From the NCBI GenBank assembly GCA_023260935.1, contig JALQTL010000433.1, forward strand, positions 1-10,771: DNA of 10,771 nt, read 5' to 3'. Position 1 is the stretch's first letter. Every line of letters starts with the position of its first letter. The position numbers were made by a program, and so were the translations under genes. Below the pieces are notes generated by a model that was not told the DNA's origin, made no database searches, and saw nothing but the letters and a program-made list of their open reading frames with translations. This document shows positions 1 to 6,902 of the stretch, in pieces. The stretch is from Paracoccaceae bacterium (GTDB lineage Bacteria > Pseudomonadota > Alphaproteobacteria > Rhodobacterales > Rhodobacteraceae).

Positions 1-568
1 AGGGGGCCACCCACGCGCCCATGGCTTCAAGGCAGATCACCAGAAGGTCACGGCTGACCGCCGAATGCTGCCAGACGCCGATCCGCATCCCCTTCAGCGC
101 GTCACCGAAAGCTCCGCGATACCGGGCGGCCCAATCGCCCCCCACACCGCCATCGGCCCTGCGAGGTGCCGCCAAGGCGCCCGCCGGCCGGCCCAGCGCG
201 GCAAGGATGGCCGCCTCGTCTGCCTTGGCAATCTCTCCGCCCGGCACATAGAACTTCAGCCCGTTGCGATCTGCCGGAATATGGCTGCCGGTGACCATGA
301 GGGCCGCAGCACCCGCCTGCATGGCCGCCATCGCCAAGGCGGGCGTTGGCACGGCGCCACAATCGGTGACGGTCACCCCTTCACCGCGTGCCGCCGCAAT
401 CACGCCTTCGGCAATCTGACAGGAACTGTCGCGCAGATCGCGCCCCACCCACAGCCCGGTTCCCGTGGGGCAAGCCGCCAGAAAGGCCCGCGTATAATCT
501 GCAACCAGCGCAGGCGTCAGATCACGGACCAGCCCGCGCAACCCGCTTGTGCCGAATTTCGGGGCCAT
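1..568 (-). CDS. Phosphomannomutase-like alpha-D-phosphohexomutase, N-terminal part (3' end off window)
   Basis: Cytosolic enzyme of the alpha-D-phosphohexomutase superfamily, which interconverts hexose 6-phosphate and hexose 1-phosphate through a phosphoserine. Only the first 189 codons are in the window; full family members are about 450-500 residues. Visible are the N-terminal substrate-loop motif GTSGLRGL (residues 6-13) and the phosphoserine loop VTGSHIPADRNGLKFY, with the probable catalytic serine at 95. The TGSHIP form, rather than TASHNP, is familiar in polysaccharide-linked phosphomannomutases, so mannose-phosphate is the likely substrate; phosphoglucomutase activity cannot be excluded. 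The ATG at 568 is preceded by GAGG with 5 nt spacing (574-577), and the stop of the small ORF upstream lies only 2 nt away, suggesting coupled translation. It is last in the visible minus-strand set. A role in supplying GDP-mannose for surface polysaccharide is inference. Confidence 0.88.
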   Translation of the reverse strand, partial: MAPKFGTSGLRGLVRDLTPALVADYTRAFLAACPTGTGLWVGRDLRDSSCQIAEGVIAAARGEGVTVTDCGAVPTPALAMAAMQAGAAALMVTGSHIPADRNGLKFYVPGGEIAKADEAAILAALGRPAGALAAPRRADGGVGGDWAARYRGAFGDALKGMRIGVWQHSAVSRDLLVICLEAMGAWVAP

Positions 569-570
569 CT

Positions 571-801
571 CTACCTCACTTGGCCGAAGGACGGCGACAA
601 AAAGTCAACCGCCTTTCCAGTCGGGTTGGTAAGCAGGACCACGGTCATCAGCGGCACGAAGCGATCAGCCCGGAAAACCGTTCCATCGCTCTGCCACTGG
701 GTCCGCACATCCCGTGACAGCCGGGCCGAATGCAGAGCAGACCGGCCCGCACCGCCAGAAACACGACCTGCCGGGCTTGGGCATCTCAACAGTCCATGCA
801 T
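571..801 (-). CDS. Small hypothetical ORF between SLC13 permease and phosphohexomutase
   Basis: I do not recognise this 76-residue product. Its placement favours a real gene. A strong AAAGGAGG ribosome-binding site (806-813) lies 4 nt before the ATG and directly follows the stop of the permease gene. The TAG stop sits 2 nt before the phosphohexomutase start. Against this, the first half is rich in Arg/Ser/Gly and uses more A/T-ending codons than its neighbours, including a rare AGA. The second half (about residues 42-76) is more protein-like, with a hydrophobic stretch PLMTVVLLTNP at about 49-59. A neighbouring minus-strand frame across roughly 670-790 has a hydrophobic, more G/C3-biased reading but lacks a good start. 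A frameshifted or decaying small secreted protein is therefore an alternative to an intact gene. Confidence 0.42.
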   Translation of the reverse strand: MHGLLRCPSPAGRVSGGAGRSALHSARLSRDVRTQWQSDGTVFRADRFVPLMTVVLLTNPTGKAVDFLSPSFGQVR

Positions 802-805
802 CTGG

Positions 806-813
806 CCTCCTTT
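806..813 (-). promoter_or_regulatory. Strong Shine-Dalgarno for the small ORF
   Basis: The minus strand reads TGAAAGGAGGCCAGATG. The TGA that ends the SLC13 permease runs straight into AAAGGAGG, 4 nt before the ATG at 801. This near-perfect site, placed right at the end of the upstream gene, is the main reason to keep the small ORF. Confidence 0.6.
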
Positions 814-2591
814 CAGAACGGAAAGAACAGCGGGATCAGGATAGATATCGCCACCATCATTACCAGATTAAGCGGCACGCCGATCCGCAGGAAGTCACTA
901 AACCGATAGCCCCCCGGCCCATAGACAAGCGTATTGGTCTGATACCCGATGGGCGTTGCAAAAGATGCGGAGGCCCCGAACATCACCGCCACCACAAATG
1001 GCCTTGGATCCACCCCGATTTGCGCCGCAAGTCCGATGACAATCGGCGTCAGAATGACAGCGACCGCATTGTTCGATACGATCTCGGTCAGCACAGAGGT
1101 CAGCGCGTAAACCACAAAGATCAGCAGAAACGGCGGCATGCCTTGCATGTATGGCGCAACACTGGCCACGATCAGCTCCACCGCGCCGGAATGTTCCAAC
1201 CCCGCCCCAACCGCCAGCATGGCAAAGATCAGCGCCATCAGACGGCCCTCGACAAAACCGAAGGCCTCATCGGCATCAATGCAGCGGGTCAGCAGCACCA
1301 CGCCCACACCGATCATCGCCAGCACCAGAATGGGGGCCACGTTCAACGCCGCCAAACCGACCACCGCCGCCAGCACCAGAACCACGATCGGCGCCTTGGT
1401 GCGGCGATAGGCGCGCTCGGACGGTTCCGAGATGTTGACCACATCCATATCGGCGGCCAAGCGCTGAATATCTGCGGGGGCACCTTCCAGAAGCAGCGTA
1501 TCGCCGACCTGCACGACAAGATCGTCCAACTGCCGACCTATGTTCTGGTTCTTGCGATGCACCGCCAGCGGATAGACCCCATAACGCCGCCGTAACCGCA
1601 GGCTGCCCAATGACCGGCCCACCATCGCGCAGCCTGGCGTGATCAGCACCTCCACGGTCGAAGTCTGAACCGACGAAAGCTTGTCCACCAGACGCAACTC
1701 GCGGTTTCCCTGCAAGGCCAGAACTTCCGACATCGGCGTGCGCAGCACCACGCGGTCGCCCGTCTCCAGCACCACCTCGGCCAGTTGACGGCGCAAGGAC
1801 GCATCCCCGCGCAGCACATCAACCACCCGCATCTTTTCGCTTTTGAACAAGGCCACCGTATCCACCTTCTGCCCGACAAGCGAACTGCCCTCCGGCACGG
1901 CGACTTCGGTAAAGAACTTCATCTGACTGCGATCGGTCAGCATCATTGCCATGCTGTCACGGTCAGGCAGCAACCGGTTGGTGAACAGCGCCAGATAGGC
2001 AAGCCCCACCAAAGACGCCGCGATGCCCAAAGGCGTGATCTCGAATATCCCGAAAGGCTCCAGCCCACGCTCGCGCGCCACCCCGTCGACCACGATGTTC
2101 GTCGAGGTGCCGATCAGCGTGATAGTGCCCCCCAATATCGCCAGATAAGAAAGCGGAATCATCAGCTTGGACGGCGACAGCGATAATTGCTTTGCGATCT
2201 GCATGAACACTGGGATCATCACCACCACAATCGGCGTGTTGTTCATGAAGGCTGACATCGCGATCACGCCCAGCGCGATCACCACCAGAGATGATTTCGG
2301 ATGCGACTTCACATAGCGCAGCGCGTATTGCGTCGCGGTATCCAGGGCGCCCGTCCGCACCAGCCCGCCCGCAATGATGAACATGGCAGCAATTGTCCAC
2401 GGGGCGGCATTCGACAAAGACCTGACGGCATCGGCCTGCGGCAGAATGCCCAGAACCAGCATCAGGCACGCACCGCCAATGCCCGTCACCTCCACCGGAT
2501 AGGTTTCGCGCACAAACAACACCAGCATCCCCGCAAGAATCGCCAGTGCGGCATAGGCCTGCCATTCTGCTGACAGCTCAAATCCGAACAT
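813..2591 (-). CDS. SLC13-type divalent anion permease with two RCK_C (TrkA-C) domains
   Basis: Inner-membrane transporter of the DASS/SLC13 (ArsB/NhaD-like) group; relatives carry sulfate, dicarboxylates or other anions. The 592-residue length fits the RCK-containing subfamily. An N-terminal membrane half holds MNNTP (116-120) and GTSTN (161-165). Two soluble RCK_C domains follow at about 225-295 and 308-388. The C-terminal membrane half then holds TEIVSNNAVAVILTP (502-516) and ATPIGYQTNTLVYGPGGY (545-562). The paired NNT/SNN motifs are the inverted-repeat substrate and sodium sites of the family. The start is set at the ATG at 2591, with GGGAGG 4 nt upstream; the same frame stays open another 270 codons upstream, but that stretch lies over the DMT transporter and has no membrane-protein character. 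It follows the DMT gene by 44 nt. The substrate cannot be read from sequence; sulfate is a guess from RCK-bearing relatives. Confidence 0.9.
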   Translation of the reverse strand: MFGFELSAEWQAYAALAILAGMLVLFVRETYPVEVTGIGGACLMLVLGILPQADAVRSLSNAAPWTIAAMFIIAGGLVRTGALDTATQYALRYVKSHPKSSLVVIALGVIAMSAFMNNTPIVVVMIPVFMQIAKQLSLSPSKLMIPLSYLAILGGTITLIGTSTNIVVDGVARERGLEPFGIFEITPLGIAASLVGLAYLALFTNRLLPDRDSMAMMLTDRSQMKFFTEVAVPEGSSLVGQKVDTVALFKSEKMRVVDVLRGDASLRRQLAEVVLETGDRVVLRTPMSEVLALQGNRELRLVDKLSSVQTSTVEVLITPGCAMVGRSLGSLRLRRRYGVYPLAVHRKNQNIGRQLDDLVVQVGDTLLLEGAPADIQRLAADMDVVNISEPSERAYRRTKAPIVVLVLAAVVGLAALNVAPILVLAMIGVGVVLLTRCIDADEAFGFVEGRLMALIFAMLAVGAGLEHSGAVELIVASVAPYMQGMPPFLLIFVVYALTSVLTEIVSNNAVAVILTPIVIGLAAQIGVDPRPFVVAVMFGASASFATPIGYQTNTLVYGPGGYRFSDFLRIGVPLNLVMMVAISILIPLFFPF

Positions 2592-2635
2592 ACCGCCTCC
2601 CAGGCTGCGGCCGCCGCGCGGAAACTGCCAGACCT

Positions 2636-3535
2636 TCAGACAGCATCCGCCCGGCCCGATCCACGCGGGCTGACCATTGCCACACCCGCCAGCATCAAGA
2701 CAAGTGAAACCCATACCTGCGGCGGCAAACGTTCGCCCAGAAGCGCCATCGCCCAGAAAACGCCCGCAACCGTCACCAGATAGGAACATTGCGCGGCAAA
2801 AACCGCCCCGGCCCGTGCAGCCAGCCAGACATAGCCGGCATAGCACAGCCCATGCACCACGCTGGAAACCAGAAGCGCCGCCTCGGGCCGCCCGAAGGAT
2901 GCCAGCGGGTTGAACATCTGCCCCGCGGCCAGTGTCAGCGGCAGGCACAGGATCAGACCCACAAGGCTGGCCATGAACATCGCCTGCACGGCATCCATGC
3001 CGGCTGTGCCGAAACGGGCCACATAATTCGCCTCGACCGCGTAGAACAGCGGCCCCACCAGCGCCAGCGGGACAAAGGCCGACAGCCCGGCCACATGCAG
3101 CCCCGCCCCCGGCAGCGCGATCAGCGCAACCCCGCCAAGGCCCATGGAAAGCCCGGCCAGCCGCAGCGCCGAAAACCGGTCCATCCCCAGCATCAGCGCA
3201 ATCGGAAAGGATAGCATCGGCACCGCCGCAATCAGGATCGACATGATGCCTGCGGGCAGCCGGGCGACGCTGATGTAAAAGGTGGCATTGGGCACCAGCG
3301 TGCCCAGCACCGCCACCACCACGGCAAAGGTCAGGGCCGGGCGGGTCAGCACCAGCCCCTTGCCACGCCATAGCGAAAGCCCCCCCAGCACCAGCACGCA
3401 AACCACCAGTTGCCAGAAGATCAGACCGAACGGCCCGTGCCCGGTGGTTGTGGCGATCTTTCCCAAAGGCTGGGTGCTGCCCCAGCCAAGGCCCAACGCA
3501 ACCAGAACGGCAACGTTGCGCAGGCCTTCGGTCAA
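2636..3535 (-). CDS. DMT superfamily (EamA-type) transporter
   Basis: Small inner-membrane permease of the drug/metabolite transporter superfamily. It has 299 residues, the usual family length, and about ten hydrophobic helices (roughly 7-27, 37-56, 67-88, 93-116, 123-143, 150-172, 183-206, 221-244, 247-269, 273-292) forming two five-helix EamA repeats. Family-like landmarks are the GWGS and PLGK segments in helix 1 and the ALLGERLPPQVW stretch between helices 9 and 10, which is typical of EamA C-terminal repeats. The start appears to be TTG at 3535. Its last two bases and the next A form the TGA stop of the upstream phosphoesterase gene, and GGAAGAGG lies 7 nt upstream (3543-3550), so translation is probably coupled. 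The substrate cannot be predicted; amino acids or other metabolites are possible for this family. Confidence 0.88.
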   Translation of the reverse strand: MTEGLRNVAVLVALGLGWGSTQPLGKIATTTGHGPFGLIFWQLVVCVLVLGGLSLWRGKGLVLTRPALTFAVVVAVLGTLVPNATFYISVARLPAGIMSILIAAVPMLSFPIALMLGMDRFSALRLAGLSMGLGGVALIALPGAGLHVAGLSAFVPLALVGPLFYAVEANYVARFGTAGMDAVQAMFMASLVGLILCLPLTLAAGQMFNPLASFGRPEAALLVSSVVHGLCYAGYVWLAARAGAVFAAQCSYLVTVAGVFWAMALLGERLPPQVWVSLVLMLAGVAMVSPRGSGRADAV

Positions 3536-4344
3536 GGTGTCGCCTCTTCCAGCCTTCCGCCCACCCGGATCATGCGCACCCGCACGGCCTTGCCCGTTCG
3601 GTCATCGGTTTCGACGAAGACGCCCGACAGCGTGACCGGCCCTGCCGCCGGTTCGAACCGGGTCTTGGCCATGCCGGTGACAAAGCGGCGCAGGGGTTCC
3701 AGCTTTTCCATGCCGATGACACTGTTGTAATCGCCGCACATGCCCGCATCCGTCAGATAGGCCGTGCCCCCGGGCAGAAGCTGCGCGTCACCCGTGGGCA
3801 CATGGGTATGCGTACCCACCACAAGGCTTGCCTGACCGTCGCACCAATGGCCCATGCCCATCTTTTCGCTTGTCGCCTCGGCATGCACATCCACCAGCGT
3901 GGCCTGAACCGCCCCGCCCAGGGGATGCTGCTTCAGCACTGTCTCGATGGCGCTGAACGGATCATCGAAGGGGCGCTTCATGAAGACCTGCCCCAGCACC
4001 TGCGTGACCAGAACCTTGCGCCCCTGCGTCGCAGTAAAGACGCGGAACCCCTTGCCCGGCGCCACCTTGGAAAAGTTCAGCGGCCGGATGACCCGCGGCT
4101 CCTGTTCGATGAAGGACAGCATGTCCTTCTGGTCAAAGGCATGGTCGCCCAGGGTCACGCAATCGGCGCCTGCGTTCAGGATCAGCCGGGCGTGTTCCCC
4201 GGTCAGGCCCGCGCCCGCGCTTGCATTTTCGCCATTGACCACGACGAAATCGAGGCCCCATTCCTTGCGCAGCGTCGGCAGCCGCTCGGCCACCGCCGAA
4301 CGCCCAGCCCGCCCCATCACATCGCCGAGAAACAAAATCCGCAT
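3532..4344 (-). CDS. ymdB: YmdB-family (TIGR00282-type) metallophosphoesterase
   Basis: Cytosolic binuclear metallophosphoesterase of the family typified by Bacillus subtilis YmdB, which hydrolyses 2',3'-cyclic nucleotides; this is not the E. coli macrodomain protein of the same name. It is 270 residues, the family length. Probable metal ligands are D8 (LGDVMGRAG), E39 and N40 (NGENASAG), D67/H68 (LGDHAFD), H154 (VDVHAEATSEK), and H179 and H181 (VGTHTHVP). Position 67 is Asp where the family usually has the Asn of GNH. The start is the ATG at 4344, giving the canonical MRILFLGDVMG; the frame extends 12 codons upstream without any homologous content. No clear ribosome-binding site precedes it, but a promoter-like pair ends 7 nt before the ATG, so the message may be leaderless. 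It is first in the minus-strand set and overlaps the DMT gene by two bases. The cellular substrate in this group is not established. Confidence 0.9.
   Translation of the reverse strand: MRILFLGDVMGRAGRSAVAERLPTLRKEWGLDFVVVNGENASAGAGLTGEHARLILNAGADCVTLGDHAFDQKDMLSFIEQEPRVIRPLNFSKVAPGKGFRVFTATQGRKVLVTQVLGQVFMKRPFDDPFSAIETVLKQHPLGGAVQATLVDVHAEATSEKMGMGHWCDGQASLVVGTHTHVPTGDAQLLPGGTAYLTDAGMCGDYNSVIGMEKLEPLRRFVTGMAKTRFEPAAGPVTLSGVFVETDDRTGKAVRVRMIRVGGRLEEATP
3543..3550 (-). promoter_or_regulatory. Shine-Dalgarno that decides the TTG start of the DMT transporter
   Basis: The minus strand reads GGAAGAGG, then 7 nt, then TTGACC. This supports initiation at TTG 3535, overlapping the preceding TGA stop. 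No ATG or GTG lies in frame nearby that would keep the first transmembrane helix. Confidence 0.55.
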
Positions 4345-4351
4345 GCCGCCC

Positions 4352-4380
4352 GGATTAGGCCCGGCAAGGCGCGGCGGCAA
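4352..4380 (-). promoter_or_regulatory. Candidate promoter of the ymdB-led operon
   Basis: On the minus strand, TTGCCG (4375-4380) and TAATCC (4352-4357) are 17 nt apart. The second hexamer ends 7 nt before the ymdB ATG at 4344. The -35-like box is fair and the -10-like box is weak. Support comes mainly from position and from the lack of a Shine-Dalgarno before the ATG. Confidence 0.3.
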
Positions 4381-4409
4381 GCGAAATTGCGCTTTCCCCG
4401 TGCCGCGCC
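4368..4409. repeat. Nested inverted repeats in the ymdB/helicase divergent region
   Basis: Perfect 8-bp arms GGCGCGGC (4368-4375) and GCCGCGCC (4402-4409) enclose a second perfect pair, AAGCG (4379-4383) and CGCTT (4390-4394), with a 6-nt loop. The element lies between two divergent start codons and overlaps the candidate -35 of ymdB. There is no adjacent T tract, so a terminator is unlikely. It could be an operator or simply a structured GC-rich spacer. Confidence 0.4.
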
Positions 4410-4434
4410 CGGCCGCCCGCGGCAGGAACAGCAG

Positions 4435-4462
4435 TTGACCGTATGGAACGCCCCGCTACCCT
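4435..4462 (+). promoter_or_regulatory. Candidate promoter of the helicase-pdeM operon
   Basis: TTGACC (4435-4440) and TACCCT (4457-4462) are 16 nt apart. The second keeps the three most conserved -10 bases (T1, A2, T6) and ends 7 nt before the ATG at 4470. Transcription from here would start at or next to that ATG, which would exclude the alternative upstream ATG at 4443 from the message. Confidence 0.35.
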
Positions 4463-4469
4463 TGCCCGC

Positions 4470-6863
4470 ATGGCCGCGCTTCCGCCCCCGCTGACAGACT
4501 GGTTTTCCGCAAGGGGATGGTCGCTTCACCCCCATCAAATCGCCATGCTGGAAACCTCGGATGCCGCGTCCACCTTGTTGATCGCGCCGACAGGGGGCGG
4601 AAAAACGCTTTCAGGTTTCCTTCCAAGCCTATCGGAAATAAGCCAAAATCCGAAATCTGGCCTGCATACGCTTTATATCTCGCCGCTCAAGGCGCTGACC
4701 GCCGACATCCGCCGCAACCTACGGGCACCCATCGAAGGCGCAGGCCTGCCGATCCGGGTCGAGGACCGGACCGGCGATACCTCCTATACCCAACGCCGCC
4801 GCCAGCGCGCTGATCCGCCGCACATCCTGCTGACCACGCCGGAAAGCCTTGCGCTGTTGCTAAGCTATGAAGACGCGCCGCGCATCTTTTCCGGGCTGGC
4901 GCGGGTGATTGTCGATGAAATTCATGCGCTTGCGGAATCAAAGCGGGGCGACCAGCTGATGCTGCTCTTGTCGCGGCTTCAGTCGCTTGCCCCCGGCCTT
5001 CGGCGGGTGGGCCTGTCGGCCACGGTCGAAGATCCGCCCGCGCTTGGCCGGTTTCTGGGTCAGGATACGCAGATCATGATCGCCGACCCGGGGCCGGAAC
5101 CGGATATCACGGTTCTGGAAACCGCCGCCCCCCCACCTTGGGCCGGCGGGGGCGGCAGATATGCCATTCCGGAAATCCTGAACGAAATCAAAGCACACAA
5201 GACCACACTTGTGTTTCATAACACCCGCGCACAGGCGGAACTCTTCTTCCATGACCTGTGGCTGCAAAATGACGAAGGCCTGCCTATCGGCATTCACCAC
5301 GGATCGCTTGCCCGCGAACAGCGCGAAAGGGTCGAGGCCGCGATGGCCGAAGGCCGGTTGCGCGCCGTGGTCTGCACCGGGTCGCTGGATCTGGGCATCG
5401 ACTGGGGCGATGTCGATCTGGTGGTGCAGGTCGGCGCACCAAAGAACGTCAAGCGGCTTGTGCAGCGGATCGGGCGGGCCAACCATCGCTACAACGCGCC
5501 GTCGAAGGCGCTGCTGGTGCCGGCCAACCGCTTTGAAGTGGTGGAGTGCAAGGCCGCGCTGGATGCGGTGAAAGCACATGATCTGGATGGAGAGCCGCGC
5601 GGCCCCGGCCCGCGGGATGTGCTGTGCCAGCATATCCTGCTGACAGCCTGCGCCGGCCCTTTCGACGCGTCAGCCCTTTTTGAAGAAGTGCGCCGCGCCG
5701 GTCCCTATCAGGGCCTCTCCCGCGCCGCCTTCGACGAGACGCTGGATTTCGTCGCCACCGGCGGTTACGCGCTGCGCGCCTATGACAAATGGCAGCGGCT
5801 GAAGGAAACGGAGGGGCTTTGGCAGCTGCGCGATCCGCGCGCCGCCGCCGTCATCCGCCAGAACCTTGGCACGATCATCGATACCGAAACCCTGAAGGTG
5901 CGGCTGAAGGGGCGCTTTGGCGGCACCCCGCTGGGCGAGGTGGAAGAGGCCTTTGCAGCGACCCTGACCCCCGGCGATACCTTTCTGATCGGCGGTCAGG
6001 TGGTGCGCTATGAAGGGCTGAACGAACTGACGGTCGAGGTGACGCGCCAGCCCGGGCGCGACCCGAAGGTGGCGGTGTTCAACGGCACGAAATTCGCCAC
6101 CTCCACCCTGCTGGCGCAACGCATCCTTCAAATCTTTCAGGCCGATCGCTGGCCCGACCTGCCCGCCCATACCGCCGAATGGCTGATGTTGCAGCGGCAG
6201 GTTTCGCGCCTGCCCGATGCCGAAAGCCTGCTTCTGGAAAGCTTTCCCCATGACGGGAGGGAACATCTGGTGATCTATGGCTTTGCCGGGCGCAATGCCC
6301 AGCAGACGCTTGGCCTTCTGATCACCAAGACGATGGAGGATGCCGGACTTGCCCCCCTTGGCTTCGTTGCCACCGATTATGCCACGCTGATCTGGGGGCT
6401 TGACCCGGTGACAGACCCCGCGCCGCTGTTCGATCTGGCAAACCTGCGCCACAGCCTTGAAACATGGCTTGCCGGCAATGCGCTGATGAAGCGCACCTTC
6501 CGCGCCAGCGCGATCATCGCGGGGCTGATCGAACGCAGCCATCAGGGCCGGCGCAAGACCGGGCGGCAGGCCACGTTTTCGTCCGACATCCTTTACGACA
6601 CGCTGCGCAAATATGACCCGGACCACCTGCTGATGAAGATCACCCGCGAAGAGGCGATGCGCGGCCTGATCGATTTTTCCCGTGTCGAGGCGATGCTGGC
6701 GCGCACCGCCGGGCGGATCGAATTGCGCCGCCTGCCGCGCCTCAGCCCGCTGTCCGCGCCGCTGTTTCTGGAACCCGGGCGAATTCCGGTGCACGGTCAG
6801 GGGCGCGAAAGGATGGCCGAAGACGCCGCCCGGCAGCTGATGGCGGCGGCGGGGCTGGCCTGA
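4470..6863 (+). CDS. Ligase-associated Lhr-Core-type DEXH box DNA helicase
   Basis: ATP-dependent SF2 helicase that would translocate on single-stranded DNA during repair. It has 797 residues, the Lhr-Core size. Motifs in order are the HPHQ Q-motif region (about 20-23), Walker A APTGGGKT (39-46), DEIH (149-152), SAT (183-185), the domain-2 segment TGSLDLGIDWGDVDLVVQVG, and the arginine-finger motif QRIGRANHR (332-340). The Lhr winged-helix and C-terminal core regions follow, including RFGGTPLGEVEEAF. I chose the ATG at 4470 because MAALPPPLTDWFSARGW matches where relatives begin and because a promoter-like pair ends 7 nt upstream. An in-frame ATG at 4443 adds nine residues (MERPATLAR) and is the alternative; neither has a clear ribosome-binding site. 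pdeM starts 39 nt downstream. Relatives sit in a cassette with an MBL-fold exonuclease and an ATP-dependent ligase, which are absent here. Confidence 0.92.
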   Translation: MAALPPPLTDWFSARGWSLHPHQIAMLETSDAASTLLIAPTGGGKTLSGFLPSLSEISQNPKSGLHTLYISPLKALTADIRRNLRAPIEGAGLPIRVEDRTGDTSYTQRRRQRADPPHILLTTPESLALLLSYEDAPRIFSGLARVIVDEIHALAESKRGDQLMLLLSRLQSLAPGLRRVGLSATVEDPPALGRFLGQDTQIMIADPGPEPDITVLETAAPPPWAGGGGRYAIPEILNEIKAHKTTLVFHNTRAQAELFFHDLWLQNDEGLPIGIHHGSLAREQRERVEAAMAEGRLRAVVCTGSLDLGIDWGDVDLVVQVGAPKNVKRLVQRIGRANHRYNAPSKALLVPANRFEVVECKAALDAVKAHDLDGEPRGPGPRDVLCQHILLTACAGPFDASALFEEVRRAGPYQGLSRAAFDETLDFVATGGYALRAYDKWQRLKETEGLWQLRDPRAAAVIRQNLGTIIDTETLKVRLKGRFGGTPLGEVEEAFAATLTPGDTFLIGGQVVRYEGLNELTVEVTRQPGRDPKVAVFNGTKFATSTLLAQRILQIFQADRWPDLPAHTAEWLMLQRQVSRLPDAESLLLESFPHDGREHLVIYGFAGRNAQQTLGLLITKTMEDAGLAPLGFVATDYATLIWGLDPVTDPAPLFDLANLRHSLETWLAGNALMKRTFRASAIIAGLIERSHQGRRKTGRQATFSSDILYDTLRKYDPDHLLMKITREEAMRGLIDFSRVEAMLARTAGRIELRRLPRLSPLSAPLFLEPGRIPVHGQGRERMAEDAARQLMAAAGLA
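5124..5156. repeat. Strong GC stem-loop inside the helicase gene
   Basis: Perfect 9-bp arms GCCGCCCCC (5124-5132) and GGGGGCGGC (5148-5156) flank a 15-nt loop. The sequence encodes a Pro/Gly-rich interdomain segment, AAPPPWAGGGG. It has no T tract. It may be a by-product of Pro and Gly codons, or it may slow translation between the two RecA-like domains. Confidence 0.4.
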
Positions 6864-6902
6864 CCGCTTGCCTTTGCGCCCCGGTCTTGGCACACCCGGC
6901 CC

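Noticed and set aside
714..1595. Long plus-strand ORF opposite the permease
   Set aside because: His/Arg/Gln-rich composition without any domain; antisense shadow of a GC3-biased gene.
2592..3401. In-frame upstream extension of the SLC13 permease (270 extra codons)
   Set aside because: It lies over the DMT transporter in another frame, gives Gly/Ala/Arg/Cys-rich sequence without family character, and the ATG at 2591 has its own ribosome-binding site.
3448..4494. 348-residue plus-strand ORF opposite ymdB
   Set aside because: Low-complexity basic sequence, no recognisable domain, and it crosses the divergent promoter region; shadow of ymdB.
4938..5633. 231-residue minus-strand ORF opposite the helicase
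   Set aside because: No family character; covers the conserved helicase motifs on the other strand.
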